Shown: positions 17,615-25,766, counted from the stretch's first letter. The stretch: 64,000 nucleotides of DNA from Actinomycetes bacterium (GCA_023411615.1 JAEYOR010000058.1:1-64000); one strand, 5' to 3'. The notes: generated by a model not told the origin, from the letters alone. Made by a program: numbers and translations.

Positions 17615-17678
17615 TGTCAAGGTGACTTGACATCGCGCCATGTGTCAAGCATCCTTGTCATGTAAAGGTTCCTTGTCA
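17615..17678. promoter_or_regulatory. Three-site operator array for the XRE regulator
   Basis: There are three 18-bp dyads of the form TGTCAAG-N4-CTTGACA: 17615-17632 (perfect, TGTCAAGGTGACTTGACA), 17643-17660 (TGTCAAG..CTTGTCA) and 17661-17678 (TGTAAAG..CTTGTCA). They lie directly upstream of the three-gene operon that encodes a small XRE repressor. The array ends 17 bases before the first start codon, so bound repressor would block the promoter. The regulator assignment is inferred from position and symmetry. Confidence 0.75.
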
Positions 17679-17695
17679 CCGAAAAGGAGATCGCC

Positions 17696-17896
17696 ATGAC
17701 AGAAAAGCAGCGTCAACTCGTCGCGGTTCTTGCACCTCTCGCACTACTCGTGGGCGTGCTTGTCCCTCAGGCTGCGGACGGCGGGTTCGCGTCTCCGTCC
17801 CTCTGGTGGGGTGTGGTCACAGGCATCCTCATCGCACTCATCGCCGTCGCCGTTGGACGCCGGCTCAAGCGCAATCGAGCTGGAACGGACATGTAG
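17696..17896 (+). CDS. Small two-TM membrane protein in XRE operon
   Basis: Encodes 66 residues with a strong AAAAGGAGA ribosome binding site. Two hydrophobic helices (about residues 8-24 and 35-53) are separated by a short loop, and a basic tail GRRLKRNRAG follows. I do not recognise a named family. It is the first gene of a tightly packed trio with a small XRE regulator and a four-TM protein, downstream of the operator array. Confidence 0.75.
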   Translation: MTEKQRQLVAVLAPLALLVGVLVPQAADGGFASPSLWWGVVTGILIALIAVAVGRRLKRNRAGTDM

Positions 17897-18093
17897 TGCG
17901 AAATCACGTCCGCACCCTTCGCGAGGAGCGCGACCTGTCACAGTCAGCGCTCGGCGACGCACTTGGTGTGTCACGCCAGACCATCAACTCCATTGAGACC
18001 GGCAAGTACGACCCGTCCTTGCCGCTCGCCTTCACTATCGCGCGCTTCTTTGGGCTCGCCATTGAGGAGATCTTCGATGACCAAGACACCTAG
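17896..18093 (+). CDS. Small XRE/Cro-type transcriptional regulator (YozG-like)
   Basis: Encodes 65 residues and is a single helix-turn-helix domain: RTLREERDLSQSALGDALGVSRQTINSIETGKYDPSLPLAFTIARFFGLAIEEIFDDQD. This is the family of minimal repressors encoded beside DUF2178-like membrane proteins. The GTG start overlaps the stop of the upstream gene by one base (TAGTG), and its end overlaps the next gene by 17 bases. The three dyads at 17615-17678 are its probable operators, which implies autoregulation. Confidence 0.88.
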   Translation: MRNHVRTLREERDLSQSALGDALGVSRQTINSIETGKYDPSLPLAFTIARFFGLAIEEIFDDQDT

Positions 18094-18505
18094 GCAGCAC
18101 AAGGCCCCGTCGACTATCGGCATCGCGGTTGGCGCACTCAGCGGCGCTGTCGCATGTGCCGTGCTCGCGATCGTCGCATATGCGTCCGGCAATGACAGTT
18201 TTGGCAAGGGCATCGTTCAAGGAGGCACCATCGGTATTGCCGTGATGGTGACCCTCCTCATCATTTCCCGCACCCGCTTCTCCACCGCTGAGGCGCGTGT
18301 GGTGTCCGGTCGAGGCGATGAGCGTGAGAATCAGTTCGCTCTGCGCGCTGCATCCATCGGGTTCATTGTCATGTACGCCGCAGCGATTGTCGCGACGTTC
18401 CTCCACTCATTCGGCGTGGAGGCGGAAGCGGGCTTTGCCATCATCATGTTCAGCGGCCTCATCGCATCGCTCGCGTCATTCGCGGTCCTCGTACGGCGCG
18501 GTTAG
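18077..18505 (+). CDS. Four-TM membrane protein, DUF2178-like
   Basis: Encodes 142 residues with four predicted membrane segments in two pairs. Between the pairs is a cytoplasmic loop, RTRFSTAEARVVSGRGDERENQFALRA, whose DERE motif is typical of the DUF2178 proteins that accompany small XRE regulators. Function is unknown. The start lies inside the end of the regulator gene, so translation is coupled. Confidence 0.75.
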   Translation: MTKTPRQHKAPSTIGIAVGALSGAVACAVLAIVAYASGNDSFGKGIVQGGTIGIAVMVTLLIISRTRFSTAEARVVSGRGDERENQFALRAASIGFIVMYAAAIVATFLHSFGVEAEAGFAIIMFSGLIASLASFAVLVRRG

Positions 18506-18527
18506 GGACGACGCTGGGGCCGGGAAC

Positions 18528-18546
18528 TTAGGTCAGGCACACCTTC
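18528..18546. promoter_or_regulatory. DtxR/IdeR-type iron box upstream of the VIT1-like gene
   Basis: TTAGGTCAGGCACACCTTC matches the 19-bp DtxR/IdeR consensus (TTAGGTTAGGCTAACCTAA) at 14 of 19 positions, with both outer half sites largely intact. A -10-like TAGCCT at 18571-18576 lies 7 bases before the ATG, so the mRNA may be leaderless. The box would then sit just upstream of the -35 element, a position suited to activation. Confidence 0.65.
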
Positions 18547-18582
18547 CTAGCAGACGGGACTGCCCGGGGCTAGCCTGGCGGC

Positions 18583-19305
18583 ATGAGCAGTTCCACGCAC
18601 CGCCCGGATATCTTCACGGGTCCGGACGAGGACGGCATGAACAGCCGCCTCAACTGGCTGCGTGCGGGCGTACTCGGCGCCAATGACGGCATCGTGTCGA
18701 TCGCCGCCATGCTGGTGGGTGTCGCGGCGGCGACCACCGATCGTTCAATCATCGTCATGGCCGCCATCGCCGGTGTAGTCGCAGGTGCGCTGTCAATGGG
18801 CGTGGGCGAGTACGTGTCGGTGAGCGCCCAACGGGATGCAGAGGATGCCGCGCTCGCCCGCGAGCGCATTTGGCACAAGGCTCGTCCGGCGTGGGAGCTT
18901 GAGCAGCTCGTCCGACTCCATATGGAGACGGGAATGAGCGAGGACACCGCGCGGCGTGCCGCCACCGAGCAGATGAGCAAGGACCCGGTCGATATCCACG
19001 CGAGGATGCACTTGGGAATCGATCCCGACGATCTCACGAGTCCGTGGGCCGCTGGCATCGCCTCGATCATTGCGTTCACGCTAGGCGGGATCGCTCCGCT
19101 CCTCACCACCACGTTGCCGCCAGCGAGCACACGCATCCCGCTCACGTTTGGCCTCGTGGTGATCATGCTGGCGATCACTGGATACGTGTCCGCGTACGTT
19201 GCGAAGTCGCCGGTGCCACGAGCAGTCACGCGCAACGTCATTGGCGGCAGCCTCGCGATGGCGATCACCTACGGCATCGGCCTCCTTGTGGGTGTGACCG
19301 TCTAG
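18583..19305 (+). CDS. VIT1/CCC1-family iron/manganese transporter
   Basis: Encodes 240 residues with five membrane helices. The VIT1 pattern is evident: LNWLRAGVLGANDGIVSIAAMLVGVAAA in TM1, GALSMGVGEYVSVSAQRDAE in TM2 with its acidic/methionine metal site, and a cytoplasmic helix-rich segment with repeated Glu (DAALARERIWHKARPAWELEQL). The family exports Fe2+ or Mn2+ from the cytosol, or loads vacuoles in eukaryotes. The iron box upstream supports an iron role. No ribosome binding site is visible, which fits leaderless translation. Confidence 0.87.
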   Translation: MSSSTHRPDIFTGPDEDGMNSRLNWLRAGVLGANDGIVSIAAMLVGVAAATTDRSIIVMAAIAGVVAGALSMGVGEYVSVSAQRDAEDAALARERIWHKARPAWELEQLVRLHMETGMSEDTARRAATEQMSKDPVDIHARMHLGIDPDDLTSPWAAGIASIIAFTLGGIAPLLTTTLPPASTRIPLTFGLVVIMLAITGYVSAYVAKSPVPRAVTRNVIGGSLAMAITYGIGLLVGVTV

Positions 19306-19309
19306 CGCC

Positions 19310-20368
19310 TCATGGCACGAGGTTGAGCCACTCGGGCGTGGAGAACTTCTCGGCAACGAGCTGTGCAGCACGGTCGACTTCGTGCGCGCGCACGTCGCCT
19401 GGCACCGTCGCGTATCGCGAAGCAAAGTATGCGAGGAAGGACTCGATGACAGCCTCTCGCGACATGCCTGACTGCGACCGCAATGGGTCGACCCGCTTGT
19501 TCGCGCTCTTGGTCCCCTTGTCCGAGAGCTTCTCGCGGCCGATGCGGAGCACCTCGAGCATGGCGCTCGCGTCGATGTCGTAGGCCATCGTCACGTGGTG
19601 CAGAACGGCACCGTTCGCGTAACGCTTTTGAGCAGCGCCCGCAATCTTTCCGGCAGGCGAGGCGATGTCGTTGAGCGGCACATAGGTCGCGCTGATCCCG
19701 AGTTCGCGAAGTGCTCCGAGCACCCAGTCATCGAGAAACGCATAGGACTGCTCAAAGGTGAGCCCTTCGACCAAAGACGCGGGCACGTACAGCGAGTACG
19801 TGATCGTATTGCCTGGCTGGATGAACATTGCCCCGCCACCGGACACCCGGCGCGTCACGGTGATGTCATGTGTGGCGACACCTTCGGGATCGATCTCATT
19901 TCGCACGGATTGGAAGGAGCCGATCACCACGGTATTGCGCTCCCACTCCCAAATCCGCAGAGCAGGTCCGCGCGCCCCATCACCCACCTCGAGCGCGAGC
20001 ACCTCATCAATCGCCATCTGCATGTGGGGGTGACGCGGGACGTCGTGAATCAACTCGAATGCGTGATCATGCCAACTCGTCGCGTGACCGAGCGCACGCC
20101 GCACGGCGATTGCCACAGCCTCAGGGCTGAATCCAATGAACTCAGCATCTCCCGCCGCGCTCGCCACGATGTCGGCCAATCGAGCCACGGGCGTCGAGGC
20201 GGGCAGGCCGGTCAGGGCGCCATTGATCGCGAGCAGAGCCTCAGCGGGTTCGAGAAAGAAGTCGCCAGACAGGACGACGCTGGAGAGAGTCCGCGCCTCG
20301 CCCTCCCCGGCGGTCTCGACGTCCGCGACAACGAGCTTGCCCCCAGGAACCTTGTATTCACCGTGCAT
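19310..20368 (-). CDS. lplA: Lipoate-protein ligase A family protein with N-terminal accessory domain
   Basis: Encodes 352 residues from the ATG at 20368 (MHGEYKVPGGKLV); an ATG three codons upstream is also in frame. It attaches lipoate or a related acyl group to E2/GcvH lysines. The N-terminal ~85 residues (GEYKVPGGKLVVADVE through the AVRRAL helix) resemble the small LplA C-terminal domain, moved to the front. The catalytic BPL/LplA domain follows: RNTVVIGSFQSVRNEID, the RRVSGGGAMFIQPGNTITYSL motif, and SPAGKIAGAAQKRYANGAVLHH with its catalytic lysine. This domain order occurs in other actinobacteria. It is convergent with the VIT1 gene, 4 bases apart. Confidence 0.85.
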   Translation of the reverse strand: MHGEYKVPGGKLVVADVETAGEGEARTLSSVVLSGDFFLEPAEALLAINGALTGLPASTPVARLADIVASAAGDAEFIGFSPEAVAIAVRRALGHATSWHDHAFELIHDVPRHPHMQMAIDEVLALEVGDGARGPALRIWEWERNTVVIGSFQSVRNEIDPEGVATHDITVTRRVSGGGAMFIQPGNTITYSLYVPASLVEGLTFEQSYAFLDDWVLGALRELGISATYVPLNDIASPAGKIAGAAQKRYANGAVLHHVTMAYDIDASAMLEVLRIGREKLSDKGTKSANKRVDPLRSQSGMSREAVIESFLAYFASRYATVPGDVRAHEVDRAAQLVAEKFSTPEWLNLVP

Positions 20369-20414
20369 ACGTCCCATTCTCAGCCGGTCCGCACGCGCCG
20401 CTGACCGATTCCGC

Positions 20415-22013
20415 CTACGGCTGAGGCGAGACCCCCGCTTTCAGCAGGCCGTACAGGAGGGCCTCCGTCAGCGATTCCCATGAGGCCTCGATGACGTTGG
20501 GGCCCACGCCCACTGTGCACCACGTGCGTGCGGAGTCCGTGTCAAGCATCGTGATGAGCACGCGGGTCACCGCATCCGTGCCATGGCTCGCATCCATGAT
20601 GCGCACCTTGAAGTCAACGAGTTCGAACCGCGCGATCTCGGGATACACCGCAAGGAGGGCCTGCCGCAGGGCGTGGTCAAGCGCATTGACGGGACCGTTG
20701 CCTTCACCCACGGTGAGGAATCGCTTTTGCCCTGCCCGGATCTTCACGATCGCTTCGGCGTCGGCGTCTTGGGGGTTGTCTGGGGCCGACGCTACCGACA
20801 CGTTCCAGCGTTCCACCTCCCAATAGGGGGCAGACTCGCCCAGCTCGGCGCGAAGGAGCAACTCGAAGGAAGCATCGGCGGCGTCGTAGGTGTAGCCCGC
20901 GGCCTCTGCGTTCTTGACCCGCTCCGTCACGGTGGTGAGCACCTCGGACTGGCCGCTGAGGTCAAAGCCGAGTTCCTTGCCCTTGAGCTCGATCGACGCG
21001 CGGCCGGCCATCTCGGACACGAGCATGCGCATGTCATTGCCCACATAGGCCGGGTCGGTGTGCTGGTAAAGGTCCGGGTCCACCTTGATCGCGGAAGCGT
21101 GGAGGCCGGCCTTGTGCGCAAACGCGGAGGCGCCCACATACGGCTGACGCGCAAACGGTGCGATGTTGGTGATCTCAGAGATCGCGTGGGCGATGCGCGT
21201 CGACTCCTGCAGCCCGTTCGACGCGAGGGCGATGGCGCCGCGCTTCAGCTCAAGGTTGGCGGCGACCGTCACAAGGTCCGCGTTGCCGGTGCGTTCGCCA
21301 TAGCCGTTGACACACCCTTGAACGTGCGTCGCACCGGCCGCCACTGCGGCCATCGAGTTGGCCACAGCACAGCCCGAGTCGTTGTGGGCGTGCATGCCGA
21401 GCTGTGCAGACGTGCGGCCACGCACGTCGCCAACTACGGCGGCGACATCGTCGGGCAACATGCCACCATTGGTGTCGCACAGCACCAAGGTGGACGCACC
21501 TGCGGCCTCACCCGCGAGGAGCGCCTTGATCGCATACTCGGCGTCAAAGCGGTAGCCGTCAAAGAAGTGCTCGGCGTCGAGCAGCACTCGTCGGCCCTCG
21601 CTCACGAGGAAGGCAACCGTCTCCTCGATCATCCGGAGGTTCTCGTCGCCGCTGACGCGGAGCGCGCGCTCGACGTGACGGATATCGGACTTCGCCACGA
21701 GCGTGATGAGCGGCGCCTCGGAGTCGAGAAGCGCCCGCACCTGAGGATCGTTGGCGGCACTTGTGCCCGCGCGCCGGGTCATGCCAAAGGCAGCAAACTG
21801 CGCGTTGGTGAACTCGAGTTCCTTGTGGACCAAGTTGAAGAACTCGGTGTCCTTGGGAACGGCACCGGGCCAGCCGCCCTCGATCACTCCCACGCCCAGT
21901 TCATCGAGCAACGCCGCAATGGCCAACTTGTCTGCGACCGATAGGTTCATGCCCTCTTGCTGAGCGCCGTCGCGCAGCGTCGTGTCGTAGATCTCAACGG
22001 TGAGATCCGCCAT
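20415..22013 (-). CDS. cimA: Citramalate synthase
   Basis: Encodes 532 residues from an ATG behind GGGAGG. It condenses pyruvate and acetyl-CoA to (R)-citramalate, the first step of the threonine-independent route to 2-oxobutyrate and isoleucine. Motifs in order: YDTTLRDGAQQEGM (catalytic Arg and metal Asp), IEGGWPGAVPKDTEFF, which separates CimA from LeuA, MHAHNDSGCAVANS (metal His residues), and VQGCVNGYGERTGNADL. The C-terminal ~170 residues form the LeuA-type allosteric domain where isoleucine would bind. A leader peptide and terminator upstream indicate control by charged tRNA-Ile. Confidence 0.93.
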   Translation of the reverse strand: MADLTVEIYDTTLRDGAQQEGMNLSVADKLAIAALLDELGVGVIEGGWPGAVPKDTEFFNLVHKELEFTNAQFAAFGMTRRAGTSAANDPQVRALLDSEAPLITLVAKSDIRHVERALRVSGDENLRMIEETVAFLVSEGRRVLLDAEHFFDGYRFDAEYAIKALLAGEAAGASTLVLCDTNGGMLPDDVAAVVGDVRGRTSAQLGMHAHNDSGCAVANSMAAVAAGATHVQGCVNGYGERTGNADLVTVAANLELKRGAIALASNGLQESTRIAHAISEITNIAPFARQPYVGASAFAHKAGLHASAIKVDPDLYQHTDPAYVGNDMRMLVSEMAGRASIELKGKELGFDLSGQSEVLTTVTERVKNAEAAGYTYDAADASFELLLRAELGESAPYWEVERWNVSVASAPDNPQDADAEAIVKIRAGQKRFLTVGEGNGPVNALDHALRQALLAVYPEIARFELVDFKVRIMDASHGTDAVTRVLITMLDTDSARTWCTVGVGPNVIEASWESLTEALLYGLLKAGVSPQP

Positions 22014-22061
22014 GGTGTCCTCCCAGGTCAAACAAGCATTCCGCTCACCCGTCACCCCAAC

Positions 22062-22090
22062 AAAAAAGCCCCCCTGTGGCGTCGGGAGGC
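22062..22090 (-). terminator. Attenuator terminator in the cimA leader
   Basis: In the minus-strand RNA, GCCTCCC (22090-22084) pairs with GGGGGGC (22074-22068), with one G-U wobble, and is followed directly by six U residues (22067-22062). It lies between the leader peptide and cimA. A second stem just upstream (22116-22108 with 22100-22092, nine perfect pairs) and an alternative pairing of 22114-22108 with 22085-22079, which would break the terminator, give the parts of an attenuator. Confidence 0.8.
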
Positions 22091-22115
22091 TGCGCGTCGG
22101 GGGTGAGCCGACGCG

Positions 22116-22142
22116 CTACAGAATGATGATCGCGGTGTGCAT
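22116..22142 (-). CDS. cimA leader peptide MHTAIIIL (isoleucine attenuator)
   Basis: An eight-codon reading frame starting ATG and ending TAG encodes MHTAIIIL, with three consecutive isoleucine codons (ATC ATC ATT). It sits 100 bases upstream of cimA, just ahead of the hairpins. When isoleucine is scarce, a ribosome would stall on these codons and change which hairpin forms. The stop codon abuts the first stem at 22116. There is only a weak ribosome binding site (GCGAGA). Confidence 0.75.
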   Translation of the reverse strand: MHTAIIIL

Positions 22143-22185
22143 CGCGGTTATTCTCGCACAGATCGGGCGTATTGCGCCGCCCCTT

Positions 22186-22728
22186 TTACGGTGCGGGCGG
22201 GGACGAGCCGTTGAGAACGCGCCGAAGAATGCGCCATTCGGGTAGGTGCGTGTCCATTACCTTGTAGAAGCGTTCGTTGTGCCCACGTTCAATGAGATGT
22301 GCGAGTTCGTGAACCACCACGTACTCGAGGAGTTCAGGATCGCGCCTGCCGAGCTCAAGGTTGAAGGTGATCCGCTTGGTCTGCGTGTTGCACGTGCCCC
22401 ACCGCGTTGTCATGCGCCGGAATGCAAGCGTGGGCATCGGCACGCCCATACGGTCCGCCCAGTATTCAACGAGGGGTGGCACAGCTTCCTTGAGTTGGGC
22501 GCGCATCGCCTCTGCTTGGGGCCCCGCCTCAAGAGGACGCGGTTGGTTGGCAAGCCTGTCTTTGTGCTTCTGAATCCACGCGGCCTTGTCCTTGACGAAG
22601 GCGGCGATGGCAGCGTCGGGCACATGGCGGGGCGCACTCACCACCACGTCTCCGTAAGGCGCCTTGACCGTGAGGCGCATGTTCTTGATGCGCTTGCGTG
22701 TCAGCGTGTATTCGGGCACCTGGTCCAT
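22186..22728 (-). CDS. YgjP-like (DUF45) zinc metallopeptidase
   Basis: Encodes 180 residues. The zinc-binding HExxH is in YVVVHELAHLIERGHNERFYKVM, with the third ligand His following. RRMTTRWGTCNTQTKRITFNLEL is the other hallmark of the YgjP/SprT-like group. The start MDQVPEYTLTRKRIKNMRLTVKAPYGDVVVSAP is typical. Members are cytoplasmic metalloproteases found near type I restriction genes or alone; substrate unknown. It ends upstream of the cimA promoter and runs in the same direction. Confidence 0.88.
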   Translation of the reverse strand: MDQVPEYTLTRKRIKNMRLTVKAPYGDVVVSAPRHVPDAAIAAFVKDKAAWIQKHKDRLANQPRPLEAGPQAEAMRAQLKEAVPPLVEYWADRMGVPMPTLAFRRMTTRWGTCNTQTKRITFNLELGRRDPELLEYVVVHELAHLIERGHNERFYKVMDTHLPEWRILRRVLNGSSPPAP

Positions 22729-22760
22729 GGTGCGACCAGATTACGCCGGAAGCGACCCTG

Positions 22761-23408
22761 CTACACCTGTTGTACGCGCTCTGTGGATGCGGTGACCTCG
22801 CGTAACTGCTCCTCGGTGAGACGCACCCCATACGCGGGGGTGTCGCGCTCGACCCTCCACGACTCCGAAAGCGGCCCCAAATCGACGGCGTCGTAGCCCA
22901 GGGTGTCGAGGAACCGCGTCACGATGGACTTCGCGTCAGCGTCGTCCCCCGCGACCACGAGCGCGCGGCGCCCCGGAGAGCCGGCGGGCAGGCCGTCTGC
23001 CGGGATGTCCTTGGCGTTGATGTGGTTGAAGACCTTCACGACGCGGCTGCCCGCGAGGTGACGCTGCACCAACTCCGAGGTGGTGGCCTCGTTGCTGTCG
23101 AGGTCCGCAATCCGGCCATCGCGCTGTGGGTAGTAGTTGTTGGCGTCAAGCACGATGGCGCCGTCGAGGAGATCGGGGCGGAGATCGAAGACCGCGGTCA
23201 ACGGAATGGCGATCAGGACGAGTTCCGCGCGCGCAACTGCCTCTTCCGTCGTTGCGGCGCGGGCGTTGCCGCCAAGTTCGGTGACGAGGTCACTCAGTGT
23301 CTCGGGCCCGCGCGAGTTTGACAGGACAACGTGGTGCCCCGCTTGAACTGCGGCCTTCGCAACATTGAAGCCAATATTTCCTGCACCGATGGTGGCGATT
23401 GTGGTCAT
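22761..23408 (-). CDS. NAD(P)-binding reductase, F420-dependent NADP oxidoreductase-like family
   Basis: Encodes 215 residues with an N-terminal Rossmann fold, TIATIGAGNIGFNVAKAAVQAGHHVVLSNSRG, then DANNYYPQRDG and KVFNHINAKDI blocks seen in the NADP oxidoreductase (coenzyme F420-dependent) family PF03807. Family members in actinobacteria include F420H2:NADP reductases and many reductases of unknown partner. The ATG overlaps the stop of the alpha/beta hydrolase (ATGA), so it ends a three-gene operon. Confidence 0.8.
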   Translation of the reverse strand: MTTIATIGAGNIGFNVAKAAVQAGHHVVLSNSRGPETLSDLVTELGGNARAATTEEAVARAELVLIAIPLTAVFDLRPDLLDGAIVLDANNYYPQRDGRIADLDSNEATTSELVQRHLAGSRVVKVFNHINAKDIPADGLPAGSPGRRALVVAGDDADAKSIVTRFLDTLGYDAVDLGPLSESWRVERDTPAYGVRLTEEQLREVTASTERVQQV

Positions 23409-24280
23409 GGAGTGGGTAACCCGGTGCGCGATGTTCCGATTCCCTCACGGAGCCAATCGAGGATGTCGGTGCCGTCGCCCAATGCTGAGATGTGTGCGGC
23501 GCCCATGCGCTCCCACAACTGCGCCGTCGGCAGGTGCTCGGCAAGCCAGCGCGAGTGCGAGACCGGGACCACACGGTCCTCGGTGCCGTGGACGAGCAGC
23601 ACGGGGGCCTGCACGCGGCTCAGGTCCACTCCCCAATCCGTCACGTAGGCCCGGTCATCGTCTACGGCTCCGCCAAGTCCGTGGACCACACCCTGAGCGG
23701 CAATCCCGTTGAACCATGCCCATGGACCCTCAAGCGCCCTGTGATCTTCAGGGGTAAACATCTCGGGGTCGAACTCCGTGGCGGCGAGCAGTGTCTCCAC
23801 CTCCCCGGCCCCCATCTGGGCAGCCCGCAGCTCCGCCTCGATTCCCTTGTGCATGCCGGCGAACCAATCAAGGCCGCTGGCACCGAGTGGTGCCATGCCG
23901 GACACAGACGCGACAGCCGTCACACGCTCAGGCGCGATCGCCGCGAGCGCGATAGCGTGAGGCCCGCCACCCGAATGGCCGAGCGCCGCGAATCGCTCAA
24001 CCCCGGCGTCGTCCGCTACCGCAAGAGCGACGTGGGCAGCGTCGGCAATGGAGCGGCCTTCGTGACGGTCGCTCTCGCCGTAACCGGGGCGATCGAAACC
24101 AAGCCACCTGATGCTCCGAGCGGCCGACGCTGCAAACAGCGGCTCAGGCGGCTCGCCGGTGTTGGGAGTGCCGTGGTGCCACATGACGGTGACGGCAGCG
24201 TCGGCCGGGCCCGCGCTGTACCAACGCACGCGGCGGCCGCCAACCGTGAGGAGGTGCGCTTCAACGTCCCAGACGCTCAA
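23405..24280 (-). CDS. Alpha/beta hydrolase
   Basis: Encodes 291 residues. The nucleophile elbow is GHSGGGPHA, the oxyanion segment WHHGTPNTGEPPEP, the acid lies in LVHGTEDRVVPVSHSRW, and the catalytic His follows in MGAAHISALG. No ATG lies near the conserved start; a TTG at 24280 that overlaps the upstream stop (TTGA) gives LSVWDVEAHLLTVGGRRVRWYSAG and is the best start I can find. Substrate cannot be predicted. Confidence 0.78.
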   Translation of the reverse strand: MSVWDVEAHLLTVGGRRVRWYSAGPADAAVTVMWHHGTPNTGEPPEPLFAASAARSIRWLGFDRPGYGESDRHEGRSIADAAHVALAVADDAGVERFAALGHSGGGPHAIALAAIAPERVTAVASVSGMAPLGASGLDWFAGMHKGIEAELRAAQMGAGEVETLLAATEFDPEMFTPEDHRALEGPWAWFNGIAAQGVVHGLGGAVDDDRAYVTDWGVDLSRVQAPVLLVHGTEDRVVPVSHSRWLAEHLPTAQLWERMGAAHISALGDGTDILDWLREGIGTSRTGLPTP

Positions 24281-24630
24281 CCCGGCACCCGCTCGCCGCC
24301 GGGCCACTTGGTGAGGTCGCCCGCCATCGGTGTCCCGATGAGCATGAGTGCGGTGGTGGCGATGGCGAGCACGGGATAGCCCGCGAGGAATGCGAGAACC
24401 GACGCCACCACGATGTGGTCGACGCGGGCGATGACGAGCCACGGCATGTTGAGTTTCTTGGGGGCCTTGGGGGACATGAAGACGGCCCACAGCACCGCAC
24501 CCACCACCGGCAACAGCACTGCAAGCACGATGCGCCACACCCCCACGCCCCATGCCCAGCCGGTCAACGCGAGGCAGATGTACATGCCGATCTCGGCGAA
24601 AAAGACGAGCGCCGCGCCCAATGGCTTCAT
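24277..24630 (-). CDS. YrdB/DUF2568 family small membrane protein
   Basis: Encodes 117 residues with four hydrophobic helices. GWAWGVGVWRIVLAVLLPVVGAVLWAVFMSPKAP and the short basic loops match DUF2568 (Bacillus YrdB). A GTG two codons upstream is an alternative start. Function unknown. It is the first gene of the DUF2568, hydrolase, reductase operon. Confidence 0.75.
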   Translation of the reverse strand: MKPLGAALVFFAEIGMYICLALTGWAWGVGVWRIVLAVLLPVVGAVLWAVFMSPKAPKKLNMPWLVIARVDHIVVASVLAFLAGYPVLAIATTALMLIGTPMAGDLTKWPGGERVPG

Positions 24631-24662
24631 GCGCACAGCATCACATGCGGAGGCCCAACTTG

Positions 24663-25766
24663 TCAGGCGATATGCCGCATCCAGCCGTGCAGGTCTACAG
24701 CCCGGCCGTACTGGATGTCGGTGAGGCGCTGCAAGGTGGCGAGGGTGACGGGACCGGGCGCTCCCGTGCCCACTCTCTCGTCGATGCCATCGCCCTTCAT
24801 GCGCCCCACGGACGTGACATTGGCTGCGGTGCCACAGGCGAATATCTCCGCCACGCTTCCCGTGCGGATGTCGTCGAGGAGTTGATCCAGCTCAATGCGC
24901 TCCTCGGTGACCTCCCTGCCCTCATCGCGCAGCAGTTGAATGATGGAGTCGCGTATCACGCCAGGCAGGATGGTGCCGCCGAGTGGCGGCGTTCGCACGG
25001 AGCCGTCCTCCATCACCACCATGAGATTCATCGCACCGAGCTCTTCCACGTATCGGCCCTCCTTGGCGTCGAGGAAGAGCACTTGGCCGCAACCGTTGTC
25101 ATGAGCCTGCTGGGTGGCGAGCATCGAGGCGGCGTAGTTCCCTGACGTCTTCGCCTCGCCGGTGCCGCCTTCGTTGGCGCGGTGGTAGTCGCGCGTGATC
25201 CAGATCGACACGCCTTCCGATGACGAGCGGAGATAGGCGCCGACGCTGCATGCAGTGAGGGTGAAGGTCACCTCTTGCGGGGGCACCACGAGCAGGGACG
25301 GCTCGGTGCCAAACAGCGTGGGGCGCAGGTAAAGGCTGGCGCCAGGGGCATCGGGGACCCACGCCTTGTCGACGGCAACAAGAGTGTCGATTGCCGCGAG
25401 GAAGTCCTCTTCGGGCAGCACCGGCAGAGCCATCCGCGCGGACGAGGCTGCCATCCGGGCCGCATTACGGTCCGGGCGGAATGCGGCAATGGTTCCGTCT
25501 GCTTGCTTGAACGCTTTGAGCCCCTCGAACACCTGCTGTGCATAGTGGAGCACCGCCGCACCGGGGTGCATCGGCAGTGGCGCAAGCGGGCGCACCTCGT
25601 GACCGCTCCACCCCTCCTCCGCCCGCCACACCGCGTAGGCCATGTGGTCGGTGAAGACCGTGCCAAAGATGGGGTTGTCCATGCGCTGGGCGCGCTCAGG
25701 TGCAGGCACCGGCGACACGGAGCGGGTGACGGGGAATCTGTCGACGGCGGTGGGACTGACGCTCAT
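24663..25766 (-). CDS. ilvE: Branched-chain amino-acid aminotransferase (first copy)
   Basis: Encodes 367 residues. It transfers the amino group between glutamate and the keto acids of Leu, Ile and Val. Class IV motifs: LHYAQQVFEGLKAFKQADGTIAAFRPDRNA, the PLP-lysine block GEAKTSGNYAASMLATQQA, VLFLDAKEGRYVEELGAMNLMVV and RDSIIQLLRDEGREVTEE. The ATG at 25766 gives the usual N-terminus. It is not in an ilv operon. A second ilvE, clearly related but distinct, ends the ilv-leu operon at 41.1-42.2 kb. Confidence 0.9.
   Translation of the reverse strand: MSVSPTAVDRFPVTRSVSPVPAPERAQRMDNPIFGTVFTDHMAYAVWRAEEGWSGHEVRPLAPLPMHPGAAVLHYAQQVFEGLKAFKQADGTIAAFRPDRNAARMAASSARMALPVLPEEDFLAAIDTLVAVDKAWVPDAPGASLYLRPTLFGTEPSLLVVPPQEVTFTLTACSVGAYLRSSSEGVSIWITRDYHRANEGGTGEAKTSGNYAASMLATQQAHDNGCGQVLFLDAKEGRYVEELGAMNLMVVMEDGSVRTPPLGGTILPGVIRDSIIQLLRDEGREVTEERIELDQLLDDIRTGSVAEIFACGTAANVTSVGRMKGDGIDERVGTGAPGPVTLATLQRLTDIQYGRAVDLHGWMRHIA

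Noticed and set aside
20583..21944. Long open frame antisense to cimA
   Set aside because: It is a codon-bias shadow: cimA on the other strand has full motifs and a ribosome binding site, whereas the antisense product has none. The same reasoning removes long antisense frames over the acyl-CoA ligase (26686-28266), ilvB (44589-46178) and GH3 (54165-55430).
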